NCBI GenBank assembly: GCA_964520975.1
Contig: CAZFPA010000004.1
Span: forward strand, 1 to 64,000
DNA length: 64,000 bases
Source of the DNA: CAZFPA01 sp964520975
Lineage (GTDB): Bacteria > Bacillota > Negativicutes > Selenomonadales > Selenomonadaceae
Direction of reading: 5' to 3'
Position numbers and translations under genes: made by a program. The notes beneath the pieces are model-generated. The model was given only the letters and a program-made list of their open reading frames with translations, made no database searches and had not been told where the DNA came from. Shown here one piece after another: positions 17,785 to 26,972 of the stretch. Within the stretch, counting starts at the first letter, position 1. Each line of letters starts with the position of its first letter.

Positions 17785-20037
17785 ATGAACAAAACCTATA
17801 AAATCAGCGGCATGACCTGTGCCGCCTGTTCCAGCCGCGTGGAGCGGTTTGTAAAGAAGATTGAGGGAGTGGACTCCGCGGCCGTAAACCTGGCCACGGA
17901 AACCCTGCGCGTACGCTTTGATGAACGCGTGACCGGGGATGACGAAATCGAGGCTACGGTCGTAAAAGCCGGCTACGGCATCGTCCATACCCCCGACGAG
18001 GATATCACACCGGAAGAGCATATCCTGGAAATGCGCAACCGCCTGATCTTCTCCGTACTCTTTCTGGTTCCGCTGCTGGCTGTTTCCATGGGCCACATGC
18101 TGGCCATGGATTTTGGCCTGTTCAGCTGGCCGGCGATCCTGGATCCGGATGAATATCCGTTGAATTTTGCCTTTCTCCAGCTCGCGCTTACGCTGCCGAT
18201 CGTCTTTATCGGGCGCCGTTTCTATTCCGTAGGCCTGCGGAATATTTTTCACCTGAGCCCGAATATGGATTCCCTCATCGCCATGGGAACGCTGGCTGCC
18301 ATCACCTACAGCCTGGCCGCCATTGCCGGCATCTCCCTGGGCAGCCGGGAGGCCGTACACCAGCTCTACTTTGAATCGGCCGGTACCATCCTGACCCTCA
18401 TCACATTGGGAAAATACCTGGAGGCCATTGCCAAAAACAAGACCTCCCACGCGGTCCGGGCACTGCTGGACCTGGCACCAAAAACCGCCCGCATCGTCGA
18501 TATTGAGGGAGAACGGGACATTCCCGTCGAAGAGGTGAAACCTGGTGACGTCATCGCCGTAAAGCCCGGGGAGTCCCTGCCGGTCGACGGCAAGATCATC
18601 CAGGGGATCACCACCATTGATGAAGGCATGCTGACCGGTGAATCCATGCCCGCAGAAAAGGGCATCGGAGACGAGGTCTTTGGTGCTTCCATCAACAAGA
18701 CCGGCTATTTCAAATACACGGCCACGAAGGTTGGCGAAGATGCGGCTTTGGCCCGCATTGTGCGGCTCGTGGAGGAAGCGCAGGGCTCCAAGGCTCCCAT
18801 TGCCCGGATCGCGGACAAGGTATCAGGCTGGTTTGTGCCTGTCGTCATCGGCCTGGCAGCCATCGCTGCCATCTACTGGGCAGTGAACGGTGAGTCGGCC
18901 GCTTTCGTGCTCACCATCTTCATCTCGGTACTGGTCATCGCCTGCCCCTGTGCCCTCGGTCTCGCCACCCCGACAGCCATCATGGCGGCCACGGGGAAGG
19001 GCGCGGAATACGGTATCCTCATCAAGGGCGGTGAGGCCCTCGAGACCGCCCAGCATGTGACCGCGGTGGTACTCGACAAAACCGGCACCATCACAAGCGG
19101 CCGGCCGGCCATCACCGATATCATCCCCGAGGGCCTGTCCGAGGATACCCTGATTGCCCTGGCTGCCTCCGCGGAAAACGGGTCCGAGCATCCGCTTGCG
19201 CAGGCCATCGTGGAGCGGGCCCGCAATAAACGGCTGCGCATCCAGGGGCTGGCTGCCTTCAACGCGGTCCCGGGCGAGGGAATCGAGGCCCTGCTCAACG
19301 GACAAGCGCTGCGCGTCGGCAAGGGCAAATGGCTGCAGGATCAGGGTGTCCACATCAGCGCGGAGCTTCTCACGCGCGCCGACCAGCTTGCCGCGAAGGG
19401 AAAGACGCCGGTATTCGTCAGCACAGGCAATAGCTGCCGCGGCATCATCGCCCTCGCAGACACCGTGAAGCCGGAGAGCCAGGAGGCCGTACAGTTCTTG
19501 CAGCGCATGGGCATCAAGGTCGTCATGCTCACAGGCGATAACAAAGCCACGGCCCGGGCCATTGCCAAGGAAGTCGGCATCACCGAGGTACGTGCTGAGG
19601 TCCTGCCGGCGGACAAGGCCAAGGAGGTGCAGCTCTTGCAGGCCCACGGCCATATCGTAGCCATGGCCGGTGACGGCATCAACGACGCGCCGGCGCTGGC
19701 CTGTGCCGACATCGGCATGGCCATCGGCTCCGGAACGGATATCGCGATTGAAAGTGCCGATATTGTCCTCATGCACAGCGATCTGCGCGATATATCGCGC
19801 GCCATCCGCCTGAGCCGCCATACGATGCGCAACATCCGGCAGAACCTTTTCTGGGCCTTCGGCTACAATGTGCTGGGCATTCCGGTAGCTATGGGTGTGC
19901 TGCATATCTTCGGCGGGCCGCTGCTGAACCCGATGCTCGCTGCTGCAGCCATGAGCCTGAGCTCGGTCTCCGTCCTCACGAATGCCCTGCGCCTGCGTGG
20001 CTTCCACTTTGCCGACTATGAACCAACCAAATTTTAA
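17785..20037 (+). CDS. copA: Copper-exporting P1B-type ATPase
   Basis: A 750-residue Cu(I)-exporting ATPase. One N-terminal heavy-metal-associated domain (GMTCAAC, 9-15) is followed by the membrane domain. The Cu-binding CPC is at 387-389, the phosphorylated Asp of DKTGT at about 431, then SEHPLA and the hinge GDGINDAP near 629. The C-terminal helix pair carries YNVLGIPVA and MSLSSVSV, as expected for the Cu(I) class (P1B-1). It has a single N-terminal metal domain. AAGGAGG precedes the ATG. It lies between csoR and copZ. Confidence 0.96.
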   Translation: MNKTYKISGMTCAACSSRVERFVKKIEGVDSAAVNLATETLRVRFDERVTGDDEIEATVVKAGYGIVHTPDEDITPEEHILEMRNRLIFSVLFLVPLLAVSMGHMLAMDFGLFSWPAILDPDEYPLNFAFLQLALTLPIVFIGRRFYSVGLRNIFHLSPNMDSLIAMGTLAAITYSLAAIAGISLGSREAVHQLYFESAGTILTLITLGKYLEAIAKNKTSHAVRALLDLAPKTARIVDIEGERDIPVEEVKPGDVIAVKPGESLPVDGKIIQGITTIDEGMLTGESMPAEKGIGDEVFGASINKTGYFKYTATKVGEDAALARIVRLVEEAQGSKAPIARIADKVSGWFVPVVIGLAAIAAIYWAVNGESAAFVLTIFISVLVIACPCALGLATPTAIMAATGKGAEYGILIKGGEALETAQHVTAVVLDKTGTITSGRPAITDIIPEGLSEDTLIALAASAENGSEHPLAQAIVERARNKRLRIQGLAAFNAVPGEGIEALLNGQALRVGKGKWLQDQGVHISAELLTRADQLAAKGKTPVFVSTGNSCRGIIALADTVKPESQEAVQFLQRMGIKVVMLTGDNKATARAIAKEVGITEVRAEVLPADKAKEVQLLQAHGHIVAMAGDGINDAPALACADIGMAIGSGTDIAIESADIVLMHSDLRDISRAIRLSRHTMRNIRQNLFWAFGYNVLGIPVAMGVLHIFGGPLLNPMLAAAAMSLSSVSVLTNALRLRGFHFADYEPTKF

Positions 20038-20055
20038 ATCAGGAGGAGTACAATC

Positions 20056-20256
20056 ATGAAAATATTTATTGAAGGAATGAGCTGCATGCACTGTGTCGCT
20101 CACGTAAAAGAGGCCCTGGAAGGGCTTTCCGGCCTCACGGACATCGAGGTCAGCCTGGACAACAAATGGGCAACAGCCAATGGCACAGCCTCCCATTCGT
20201 CCATCCAGGCCGCGATTGAAGAAGAGGGCTATGATGTCGTAAAAATCGAAGACTGA
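20056..20256 (+). CDS. copZ: Copper chaperone
   Basis: A 66-residue HMA-domain protein with the Cu(I) motif GMSCMHC (7-13), which carries copper to CopA or CsoR in the cytoplasm. GGAGGAG lies just upstream. It is the last gene of csoR-copA-copZ, followed by a strong terminator. Confidence 0.95.
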   Translation: MKIFIEGMSCMHCVAHVKEALEGLSGLTDIEVSLDNKWATANGTASHSSIQAAIEEEGYDVVKIED

Positions 20257-20266
20257 TTTGCTCTTG

Positions 20267-20294
20267 GCACGGCTCCTGCAGCCGTGCTTTTTTT
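20267..20294 (+). terminator. Terminator of the copper operon
   Basis: An 8-bp stem GCACGGCT/AGCCGTGC (20267-20274, 20280-20287) followed by seven T. Confidence 0.92.
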
Positions 20295-20350
20295 CTGCAA
20301 AAAATTTCAAAATACAATTCCCTAATCTTTTCCTTTTCCGTCAATTTCTG

Positions 20351-20379
20351 TTGTGTTTCCGAATCCGCTGATTTATAAT
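20351..20379 (+). promoter_or_regulatory. Promoter of cydABDC
   Basis: TTGTGT (20351-20356), 17 bp, TATAAT (20374-20379), with a second TATAAT-like box at 20385-20390. No Rex-type (TTGTGA-N6-TCACAA) operator is seen here. Confidence 0.65.
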
Positions 20380-20421
20380 GAGGGTATAATAAATAATTTT
20401 TATTGGAAAGGAAGGGATATC

Positions 20422-21789
20422 ATGGATGTACTCGCCTTATCCCGATGGCAGTTTGCCATCACTACAATCTATCATTTTCTTTTTGTCCCATTGACCCTGG
20501 GGCTCTCTATCTTCATCGCACTTTTAGAGACCTGCTATGTCCATACCAAACGCGAGGAATGGAAAAAATCCTGCCTGCAGCTCGTGAAATTCTTCGGCAC
20601 GATTTTTCTCATCAACTTCGCTATGGGCGTCGTAACAGGTATCGTGCAGGAATTCCATTTTGGAATGAACTGGTCGGAATACTCCCGCTTCATGGGAGAT
20701 ATCTTCGGCGCCCCGCTGGCTTTGGAGGCTCTTACCGCCTTCTTCCTCGAATCCACTTTCCTCGGCATCTGGCTCTTCGGCTGGGATAAGCTCTCGCCCA
20801 GGCTTCACTGTACCTGCATCTGGATCGTGGCCTTTGCGAGCAATCTGTCCGCCTTTTGGATTCTGGTGGCCAATTCTTTCATGCAGCATCCGGTGGGCTA
20901 CGTGGTGCAGAACGGTCGTGCGGAGATGACCGATTTCCTTGCGCTCATTACGAATCCCTATGCAATCGGGCAGTATGCCCATACACTCTTTGCGGGCATC
21001 GTCACGAGCGGCATGCTGATTCTGGCCGTCTGCGCCTATAAGATCCTGCAGGGCGGTATCGCCCGCGAGGCGTTTGAAAAATGTATGCGCTACGCCGTGC
21101 TCTATGCCCTGGCCGGTCTGCTGGCCGTCATGGGCAGCGGCCATCTGCAGGCACAGCAGGTTGCGCACATGCAGCCGATGAAGCTCGCTTCGATGGAGGC
21201 ACTTTGGGAAAGCGCGGATCCCGCTCCCTTAGCGGCCATGGCTGTCATCGATGTAAAGAACGAACGCAACACCATGGAAGTCAATATTCCCTATCTGCTG
21301 TCCTTCATGGTCTACAATCAGCCCAGTGGAGAAATCAAGGGCATCCATGCACTGCAGCAGCAATATGAACAGCAGTACGGCCCTGGAGACTACAAGCCCG
21401 ATATTCCGGGACTCTTCGTGAGCTTCCGCGGCATGGCCGGCGTTGGCGGCCTCATGCTGCTGCTTGCGGGCCTCACCGGCCTGCTGGCCTGGAAAAAGAA
21501 ACTGGCCGCTCACCGCATGTTCCTGCGGCTGCTCATCCTGGCCCTGCCGCTGCCCTTTATCGCCAACAGCCTTGGCTGGTACCTTACCGAGGCCGGCCGT
21601 CAGCCCTGGATTGTCGTCGGGCTGCAGAAGACAGCCGCGGCTTTTTCTCCGAATCTGACGCCTGGCGAGGTGTTCATCTCGCTCATGGGCTTCACCATCA
21701 TCTATCTCATACTCGCTGCTGCGGCACTTTATGCGGCAGTACGCTTCATCCGCCGTACACCGGCTGCTGACGATCGGAGGGATGCATAA
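20422..21789 (+). CDS. cydA: Cytochrome bd quinol oxidase subunit I
   Basis: A 455-residue heme-bearing subunit that oxidises quinol and reduces oxygen to water. The N-terminal SRWQFAITTIYHFLFVPLTLG contains the first heme ligand His, and GRQPWIV near residue 400 is the conserved quinol-side motif. The Q-loop (about residues 235-330) lacks the long insert of E. coli, so this is a short Q-loop (CIO-like) enzyme. The start at 20422 follows GGAAGGG. The TAA stop overlaps the ATG of cydB. In an anaerobe it probably serves oxygen scavenging and microaerobic respiration. Confidence 0.96.
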   Translation: MDVLALSRWQFAITTIYHFLFVPLTLGLSIFIALLETCYVHTKREEWKKSCLQLVKFFGTIFLINFAMGVVTGIVQEFHFGMNWSEYSRFMGDIFGAPLALEALTAFFLESTFLGIWLFGWDKLSPRLHCTCIWIVAFASNLSAFWILVANSFMQHPVGYVVQNGRAEMTDFLALITNPYAIGQYAHTLFAGIVTSGMLILAVCAYKILQGGIAREAFEKCMRYAVLYALAGLLAVMGSGHLQAQQVAHMQPMKLASMEALWESADPAPLAAMAVIDVKNERNTMEVNIPYLLSFMVYNQPSGEIKGIHALQQQYEQQYGPGDYKPDIPGLFVSFRGMAGVGGLMLLLAGLTGLLAWKKKLAAHRMFLRLLILALPLPFIANSLGWYLTEAGRQPWIVVGLQKTAAAFSPNLTPGEVFISLMGFTIIYLILAAAALYAAVRFIRRTPAADDRRDA

Positions 21790-22799
21790 TGGATCTCAAT
21801 ATCTTATGGTTCATACTGATTGCCGTGCTTTTTACCGGCTTCTTTTTCCTTGAGGGCTTTGACTACGGCGTGGGCATGACCATTCCGTTCATCAGCTCCA
21901 GTGAGAACAACCGCACGCTGGTCATCAATACCATCGCCCCCGTATGGGATGGCAATGAGGTCTGGATGATCACGGCCGGCGGAGCGCTCTTTGCCGCCTT
22001 CCCGCACGTCTACGCGACGATGTTCAGTACCTTCTACCTCGCTCTTTTCCTCATGCTGCTCGCGCTCATCCTGCGCGGCGCGGGCCTGGAGCTGCGGAGC
22101 AAGCATGAGAGCTATACCTGGCGCCGCCTGTGGGATTGGGCCATCTGCCTGGGCAGTGCGCTGCCGGCGTTCCTCTGGGGCGTTGCCATCACCAATCTGC
22201 TGCGCGGGCTGCCGATCAGTGACAAGATGATCTATATGGGCACCTTTTATGATCTGCTGACGCCCTATACCGTTGTCGGCGGCATCACCTTCCTGCTCGT
22301 GTTCCTGTTCCACGGCATGGCCTTCCTGCACCTGCGTCTCGTTGAGGGCTCCCTCACTCATCGCATGCACGACTGGGCCATTCGCGTCGGAGCCCTGGCG
22401 ATCTTCGCTTTTCTCGTCTGCATCGCCATGACCTACACGCTGACGGATCTGTTCCGCAGCCAGCTCGCGGCCGGCCTGCTGTTCGGCGCGGCGCTCTGTT
22501 TTGTCGCCGCCTACCTGGCCTCCTTCAAGCGTCGGGATGTACCGACCTTCGTCGGCAGTTCGCTGGCCATTGCCTGCACAACGGCAGCCTTCTTCGCCGG
22601 TCTCTTTCCCCGTCTTATGGTATCGAGCCTGCAGCCGGAATGGAGCCTGACGATCTACAATGCCTCTTCCACCCCCTATACGCTCACGATCATGTCGATT
22701 GCCGCCGGCTGCCTGGTGCCGGTCGTCCTGCTCTATCAGGGCTGGAGCTACTGGATTTTCCGTAAGCGCTTATCGAGAAAAGACCTGGAGTTGTATTGA
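21789..22799 (+). CDS. cydB: Cytochrome bd quinol oxidase subunit II
   Basis: A 336-residue partner of CydA with nine predicted helices, beginning with the family signature ILWFILIAVLFTGFFFLEGFDYGVG and followed by PVWDGNEVW. It stabilises the oxidase hemes. Translation is coupled to cydA (one-base overlap). Two bases separate its stop codon from the cydD start. Confidence 0.96.
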   Translation: MDLNILWFILIAVLFTGFFFLEGFDYGVGMTIPFISSSENNRTLVINTIAPVWDGNEVWMITAGGALFAAFPHVYATMFSTFYLALFLMLLALILRGAGLELRSKHESYTWRRLWDWAICLGSALPAFLWGVAITNLLRGLPISDKMIYMGTFYDLLTPYTVVGGITFLLVFLFHGMAFLHLRLVEGSLTHRMHDWAIRVGALAIFAFLVCIAMTYTLTDLFRSQLAAGLLFGAALCFVAAYLASFKRRDVPTFVGSSLAIACTTAAFFAGLFPRLMVSSLQPEWSLTIYNASSTPYTLTIMSIAAGCLVPVVLLYQGWSYWIFRKRLSRKDLELY

Positions 22800-22802
22800 T
22801 CC

Positions 22803-24455
22803 ATGGACAAGAAACTGGTTTTCCAAGTATTGAAACCCCATAAAAAAACACTGTTGCTGCTGGCGGCACTGCAATTCCTTCGCGGAACGGCAGTGCTGGC
22901 TGCTGCGGCAGCAGCATCCTGGCTGTTGGACGGATTTTTCCTGCACCAGCTGGCAATTGAAAAAGCAGTACCCGGATTCGTGGTACTGCTTTTTGTCGTA
23001 TCCCTGCGGGCCCTGCTGCAGCTGCCAGCTGCCCGGGCCGCCGGCAATCTGTCCCTGACGGTCCAGCAGGAGCTGCGCAACGACCTGCATGCTGCCATGC
23101 TGCGCCGCTCACCGCTCGACACATCCCTCGCGTCCAGCGGCGACCTGCTGAGCCTTGCGCTGGAGGGTGTAGATGCCCTCGATGAGTTCTTCCTGCATTT
23201 TCTTCCCCAGCTCATGGAATGCCTGGTGCTCCTGCCCCTGTTCCTGCTGACTGCCCTCTGGATTGATCCGCTGACCGCACTGATCTTCCTCTGCACGGCT
23301 CCCATTGCTCCTTTTCTGCTCTATCTGATCGGACAGCTCACAAAGGAAAAAAGCCGTCAGCAGTGGCTGCGCCTGCAGGAACTCAGCCGCCATTTCGCCG
23401 AGCTGCTGCGCGGCCTGCCCATGCTGAAGCTCTTCCAGCGCAACGAGGCGCAGCAGGCGGCAGTCACCCGCGACAGCGAGGCATTCCGTTCTGCCTCCCT
23501 GCAGGTACTGCAGCTCGCCTTTGTCTCCGCCTTTGCGCTTGAGCTCATCACCACGCTCTCCATCGCCATTCTGGCCGTGAGCATCGGCCTGCGCCTCCTG
23601 GCCGGACAGCTGGATTTTTTTCCGGCCTTTTTCCTCCTGCTGCTCGCGCCTGAATTCTATCTGCCGCTGCGACAGAGCGGTGCGGCCTTCCATGCAGCCA
23701 TCCAGGCACATACCGCGGCCAGCAGCCTGCAGGCGTTCCTTGCAGCGCCTGCGGCCGTGGAAACGTCCTGGACCACCCGCCCGCTGCAGATTCCACCCGT
23801 GATCGCCTTTTCCTCCGTCCATTGCCGTTATCCCGGCCAGTCGGACGAAGTGCTCCGCGGTCTGTCCTTCCAGGCAAAAGCCGCCAACATCACCCTGCTG
23901 ACCGGGCCGAGCGGCGTTGGTAAATCCACGGTGCTCGCACTGCTGCTCCGCCAGCTTGCGCCCACTGCCGGCAGCATCACCATCGGCGGCCTGCCCCTGC
24001 AGCAGATTGCCGACTGGGACTGGCTGCGCCATCTGGCCTTCGTCCCCCAGGAGCCCCATATCTTCCAGGCCTCCCTTCGGGAAAACATCACGCTGGCTGG
24101 CGGAGAAGCCACGGATGCCGCCCTGGAGACCACACTGCAGGCAGCCGGCCTGAGCCACTGGCTTGCTTCCCTGCCGCAGGGCCTCGATACGAAGCTCGGC
24201 GAGGGCCAGCGCCCCTTGAGCACCGGCCAGCGACGCCGCCTGGGACTGGCACGCGCCATCTGGCGCGATACAGCGATACTGCTGCTCGATGAAATCACCG
24301 CCGGCCTTGATCCGGAAAACGAACAGCATATCCTGCAGACACTGCAGCGGCTGAGCCGCCGCAAAACGATCCTCATGACGGCCCATCGCCCGGCTGTCCT
24401 GGCGATTGCCGATCAGATTATTTCCCTGGAGGACGGAAAGGAGGCCCGGCCATGA
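22803..24455 (+). CDS. cydD: CydD-type ABC exporter half, needed for cytochrome bd assembly
   Basis: A 550-residue half-transporter: six N-terminal helices, then a nucleotide-binding domain with Walker A GPSGVGKST (near 363), signature LSTGQRRRLGLA and Walker B ILLLDEITAGLD. In E. coli CydDC exports cysteine and glutathione to the periplasm and binds heme; it is required for cytochrome bd. The signature LSTGQ deviates slightly from LSGGQ, as is usual for CydD. It overlaps cydC by 4 bp. Confidence 0.92.
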   Translation: MDKKLVFQVLKPHKKTLLLLAALQFLRGTAVLAAAAAASWLLDGFFLHQLAIEKAVPGFVVLLFVVSLRALLQLPAARAAGNLSLTVQQELRNDLHAAMLRRSPLDTSLASSGDLLSLALEGVDALDEFFLHFLPQLMECLVLLPLFLLTALWIDPLTALIFLCTAPIAPFLLYLIGQLTKEKSRQQWLRLQELSRHFAELLRGLPMLKLFQRNEAQQAAVTRDSEAFRSASLQVLQLAFVSAFALELITTLSIAILAVSIGLRLLAGQLDFFPAFFLLLLAPEFYLPLRQSGAAFHAAIQAHTAASSLQAFLAAPAAVETSWTTRPLQIPPVIAFSSVHCRYPGQSDEVLRGLSFQAKAANITLLTGPSGVGKSTVLALLLRQLAPTAGSITIGGLPLQQIADWDWLRHLAFVPQEPHIFQASLRENITLAGGEATDAALETTLQAAGLSHWLASLPQGLDTKLGEGQRPLSTGQRRRLGLARAIWRDTAILLLDEITAGLDPENEQHILQTLQRLSRRKTILMTAHRPAVLAIADQIISLEDGKEARP

Positions 24456-26110
24456 ATACACTGCGTCCGCTGCAAAAGATACTGCACCAGCTGCCTCTTA
24501 CAGCTTTTTTACCGACCCTTCTGGTCAGCCTGCTCTCCTCACTCTCCGCGATCGCCCTCATGGGTGCCGCTGCCTGGATCATTGCCTCCGCTGCACTCCA
24601 CCCGCCACTCTATACACTGGCTCTGGGCATCACCCTGGTACGGGCCTGCGGCATCAGCCGGGCTGTGTTCCGCTACCTGGAACGCTGGATTTCCCATCGC
24701 GCGGTCTTTTCCCAGCTCACCCGCCTGCGCTGCCTGCTGTATCAGCAAGCCTCGCGCTGCCTTCCCGAACGCCGTCCCGGAAAGGCTTCCGGGGAATTCC
24801 TGCATGATCTCACCGTAAGCATCGATTGCCTGCGGGATTTTTACCTGAAGGTACTGCTGCCACCGCTGACGAGCCTGCTGCTCACACTGCTCGGCTGCCT
24901 GCTGCTCTGGCCGCTGTCGGCAGCGGCAGCACTCACGGCAGCAGCGGCCTGGCTGCTGCTCTGTCTGCTTTCACTCGGCAGCGCGCTCCATGCCCGCCGC
25001 CAGGGAGTTCCCGCCCAGCAGCGATATCGGAGTCTGCTGCTGGACACGCTGCACGGGCTGGCGGACCTGCAGGGAAATCTCGCCGTTCCGCAGGCAGCCG
25101 ACCGGCTGTCCACGGCAGCCAGCACACTGACTGCCGCCCGTCGCCGGGAACAGTACCAGGCCAATTGCATGGATACTGCCGCGCCGCTCATCAGCGGCAT
25201 TGCCTGGACCGTCATTTTCTTTCTGCTGGCTCCCCTGACCCAGACCGGTCAACTCAGCGGCATCGAACTGGCCGTCTACCTGCTGGCTCTGCAGAGCATT
25301 TTTGCGGAATATCAGCCGCTGCCGGCCGCTCTGCGGGGACTGCAGCCGGCGGCCGCCGCAGCTTCCCGCCTGCTCACCGCCCCGCCGGAAGTGCCGATGC
25401 CGGCAATACCAGATGAGGCAGCGCCGGCCGCATTGCTCTGCGCCCGGCATATCACATTTTCCTACGCCGGTCAGCTTCCCGTCTTTGAGGATCTCTCCTT
25501 TACGATCGGCGACGGCGAAAAGATTGCCATTCTCGGGGAAAGCGGCAGTGGAAAGACCACTCTGTTCCATTTATTGAGCCGCCTCTGGGAACCTTCCGCC
25601 GGCCAGTTCTTCCTGCAGGGAACATCCTATACCAGCCTTACGCGTCCGGCGGTCCGCCGCCATTTTGCCCCGGCCTCGCAGGCCGGCTACATCTTCAGTG
25701 ACAGTCTGCGGGCAAATTTCCAGCGCCTCCATCCGGCACTTACGGAGGACGCGATCTGGACCGCACTGCTCCAGGCCGGACTGGGCGATGAGGTCCATAC
25801 CCTGCCGCAGGAACTTGACACCCCGCTGGGAGAGAATGGCGCCCGCCTGTCCGGCGGACAGCGCCAGCGCCTGCTGCTCGCCCTTGCCTTTGCCTCCACC
25901 GCCCCGATCCTGCTGCTGGACGAGCCCTTTGCGGGGCTTGACCGGGCCGCAGCTGAAAAAATCATGTACACCCTGCAGCACGATTTTGCAAACCGGACTA
26001 TCCTGATGATCACCCACGATCTCATCCAGCCCGCTTGGCCGGATCGCGTTCTCCGCCTGGAAAATGGCCGGCTACGGGAACTCCAGATAAAAACACCGTC
26101 GGGCACTTAA
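24452..26110 (+). CDS. cydC: CydC-type ABC exporter half, needed for cytochrome bd assembly
   Basis: A 552-residue partner of CydD. An N-terminal membrane domain is followed by the ATPase domain with Walker A GESGSGKTT (near 357), LSGGQRQRLLLALA and Walker B ILLLDEPFAGLD. It lies last in cydABDC, and its stop codon lies inside the bidirectional terminator. The order and the 4-bp overlap support a CydDC heterodimer dedicated to the oxidase encoded just upstream. Confidence 0.92.
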   Translation: MNTLRPLQKILHQLPLTAFLPTLLVSLLSSLSAIALMGAAAWIIASAALHPPLYTLALGITLVRACGISRAVFRYLERWISHRAVFSQLTRLRCLLYQQASRCLPERRPGKASGEFLHDLTVSIDCLRDFYLKVLLPPLTSLLLTLLGCLLLWPLSAAAALTAAAAWLLLCLLSLGSALHARRQGVPAQQRYRSLLLDTLHGLADLQGNLAVPQAADRLSTAASTLTAARRREQYQANCMDTAAPLISGIAWTVIFFLLAPLTQTGQLSGIELAVYLLALQSIFAEYQPLPAALRGLQPAAAAASRLLTAPPEVPMPAIPDEAAPAALLCARHITFSYAGQLPVFEDLSFTIGDGEKIAILGESGSGKTTLFHLLSRLWEPSAGQFFLQGTSYTSLTRPAVRRHFAPASQAGYIFSDSLRANFQRLHPALTEDAIWTALLQAGLGDEVHTLPQELDTPLGENGARLSGGQRQRLLLALAFASTAPILLLDEPFAGLDRAAAEKIMYTLQHDFANRTILMITHDLIQPAWPDRVLRLENGRLRELQIKTPSGT

Positions 26111-26124
26111 GCTCGACGGTGTTT
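26091..26124. terminator. Bidirectional terminator, cydC / amidohydrolase
   Basis: An 11-bp stem AAACACCGTCG/CGACGGTGTTT (26091-26101, 26114-26124) with flanking A and T runs. It overlaps the 3' end of cydC and serves both converging units. Confidence 0.88.
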
Positions 26125-26125
26125 T

Positions 26126-26938
26126 TCATAAAGCAAGCGAATAGATGCGGTTGGCATTGGCAAAGAATACAGCCTCCCAGTGCTCCGGCGGGATGATTTC
26201 CCTGGTAAAGGCAATAGAATCACCGAGATTCGCGAGCGGCCAATCCGTGCCGAACAGCAGGCGGTCATAGGCATCAAGGTACTCAAACCAGTCCTGCAGC
26301 ATGCGGATATAGCCCCGCTTCTTATGAAAGAATGCGGGCAGATCAGGGATTTTCCCTTCCAGCAGACCGGACAGGTCCGCCGCCACATTCTGATTTTTTT
26401 CCAATACGGCAATGGCGTCCTGCAGCCAGGGATTGCCGATATGACACATCACGAACTGCACCTCCGGATGGCGCACAGCGGCCTCATCCAGTACGAGCGG
26501 GTGGCTGTACTTCAGCAGCGCGTCGCTCGTGGCCGTCAGCCCCGTATGCACCGCCACCGGCTTATGGTATTTCGCCGCCAGCGCGTAGATAGGGTCCAGG
26601 CTTTCGTCGTAGATATAGAAATGGTTATAGCCCGGATACAGCTTTATGCCCACACATTCCGGCCGCTGCAGGTTCTTTTCAGCCAATACGAGCTGCTCCG
26701 CCAAAGAAGCCGTATCTCCGGCCATGCGGTCAAAGCCCACGCAGTAGCGGAAAAACTCCGGATAGACATGCGCTGCGGGATCCAGGCCGCGATTCCCCAT
26801 CACAACACCGCAGACGATGCCGAGCTCCGCGTAGACACGGCGAAGATGCTCCGCTGAATTCTCGTGCCCTGCAGCCTGCGCAAGCTCAGAAAAACCCGGC
26901 CATTCCGCAAAGTGCAGATGCGCATCAATCATTTTCAT
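26126..26938 (-). CDS. Amidohydrolase family protein (amidohydrolase-2 type)
   Basis: A 270-residue TIM-barrel metal-dependent hydrolase. The N-terminal DAHLHF gives the HxH metal pair, VAVHTG and MCHIGNPW supply further histidines, and GTDWPL near residue 237 supplies the metal Asp. These match the amidohydrolase-2 (PF04909) family of decarboxylases and hydrolases such as ACMSD and lactonases. The substrate is unknown. AGGAGG lies 8 bp before the ATG. It is co-transcribed after an EamA permease (34 bp), so the permease may handle its substrate or product. Confidence 0.85.
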   Translation of the reverse strand: MKMIDAHLHFAEWPGFSELAQAAGHENSAEHLRRVYAELGIVCGVVMGNRGLDPAAHVYPEFFRYCVGFDRMAGDTASLAEQLVLAEKNLQRPECVGIKLYPGYNHFYIYDESLDPIYALAAKYHKPVAVHTGLTATSDALLKYSHPLVLDEAAVRHPEVQFVMCHIGNPWLQDAIAVLEKNQNVAADLSGLLEGKIPDLPAFFHKKRGYIRMLQDWFEYLDAYDRLLFGTDWPLANLGDSIAFTREIIPPEHWEAVFFANANRIYSLAL

Positions 26939-26972
26939 AGCAAATTCCTCCTAACACGTCAGTTCTCCTCCT

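Noticed and set aside
18823..20310. A 495-codon minus-strand frame across copA-copZ
   Set aside because: It lies over the copA catalytic motifs and copZ and passes through the copZ terminator.
23109..24461. A 450-codon minus-strand frame across cydD
   Set aside because: It is the complement of the CydD ATPase domain. The protein is Gln/Gly-rich noise.
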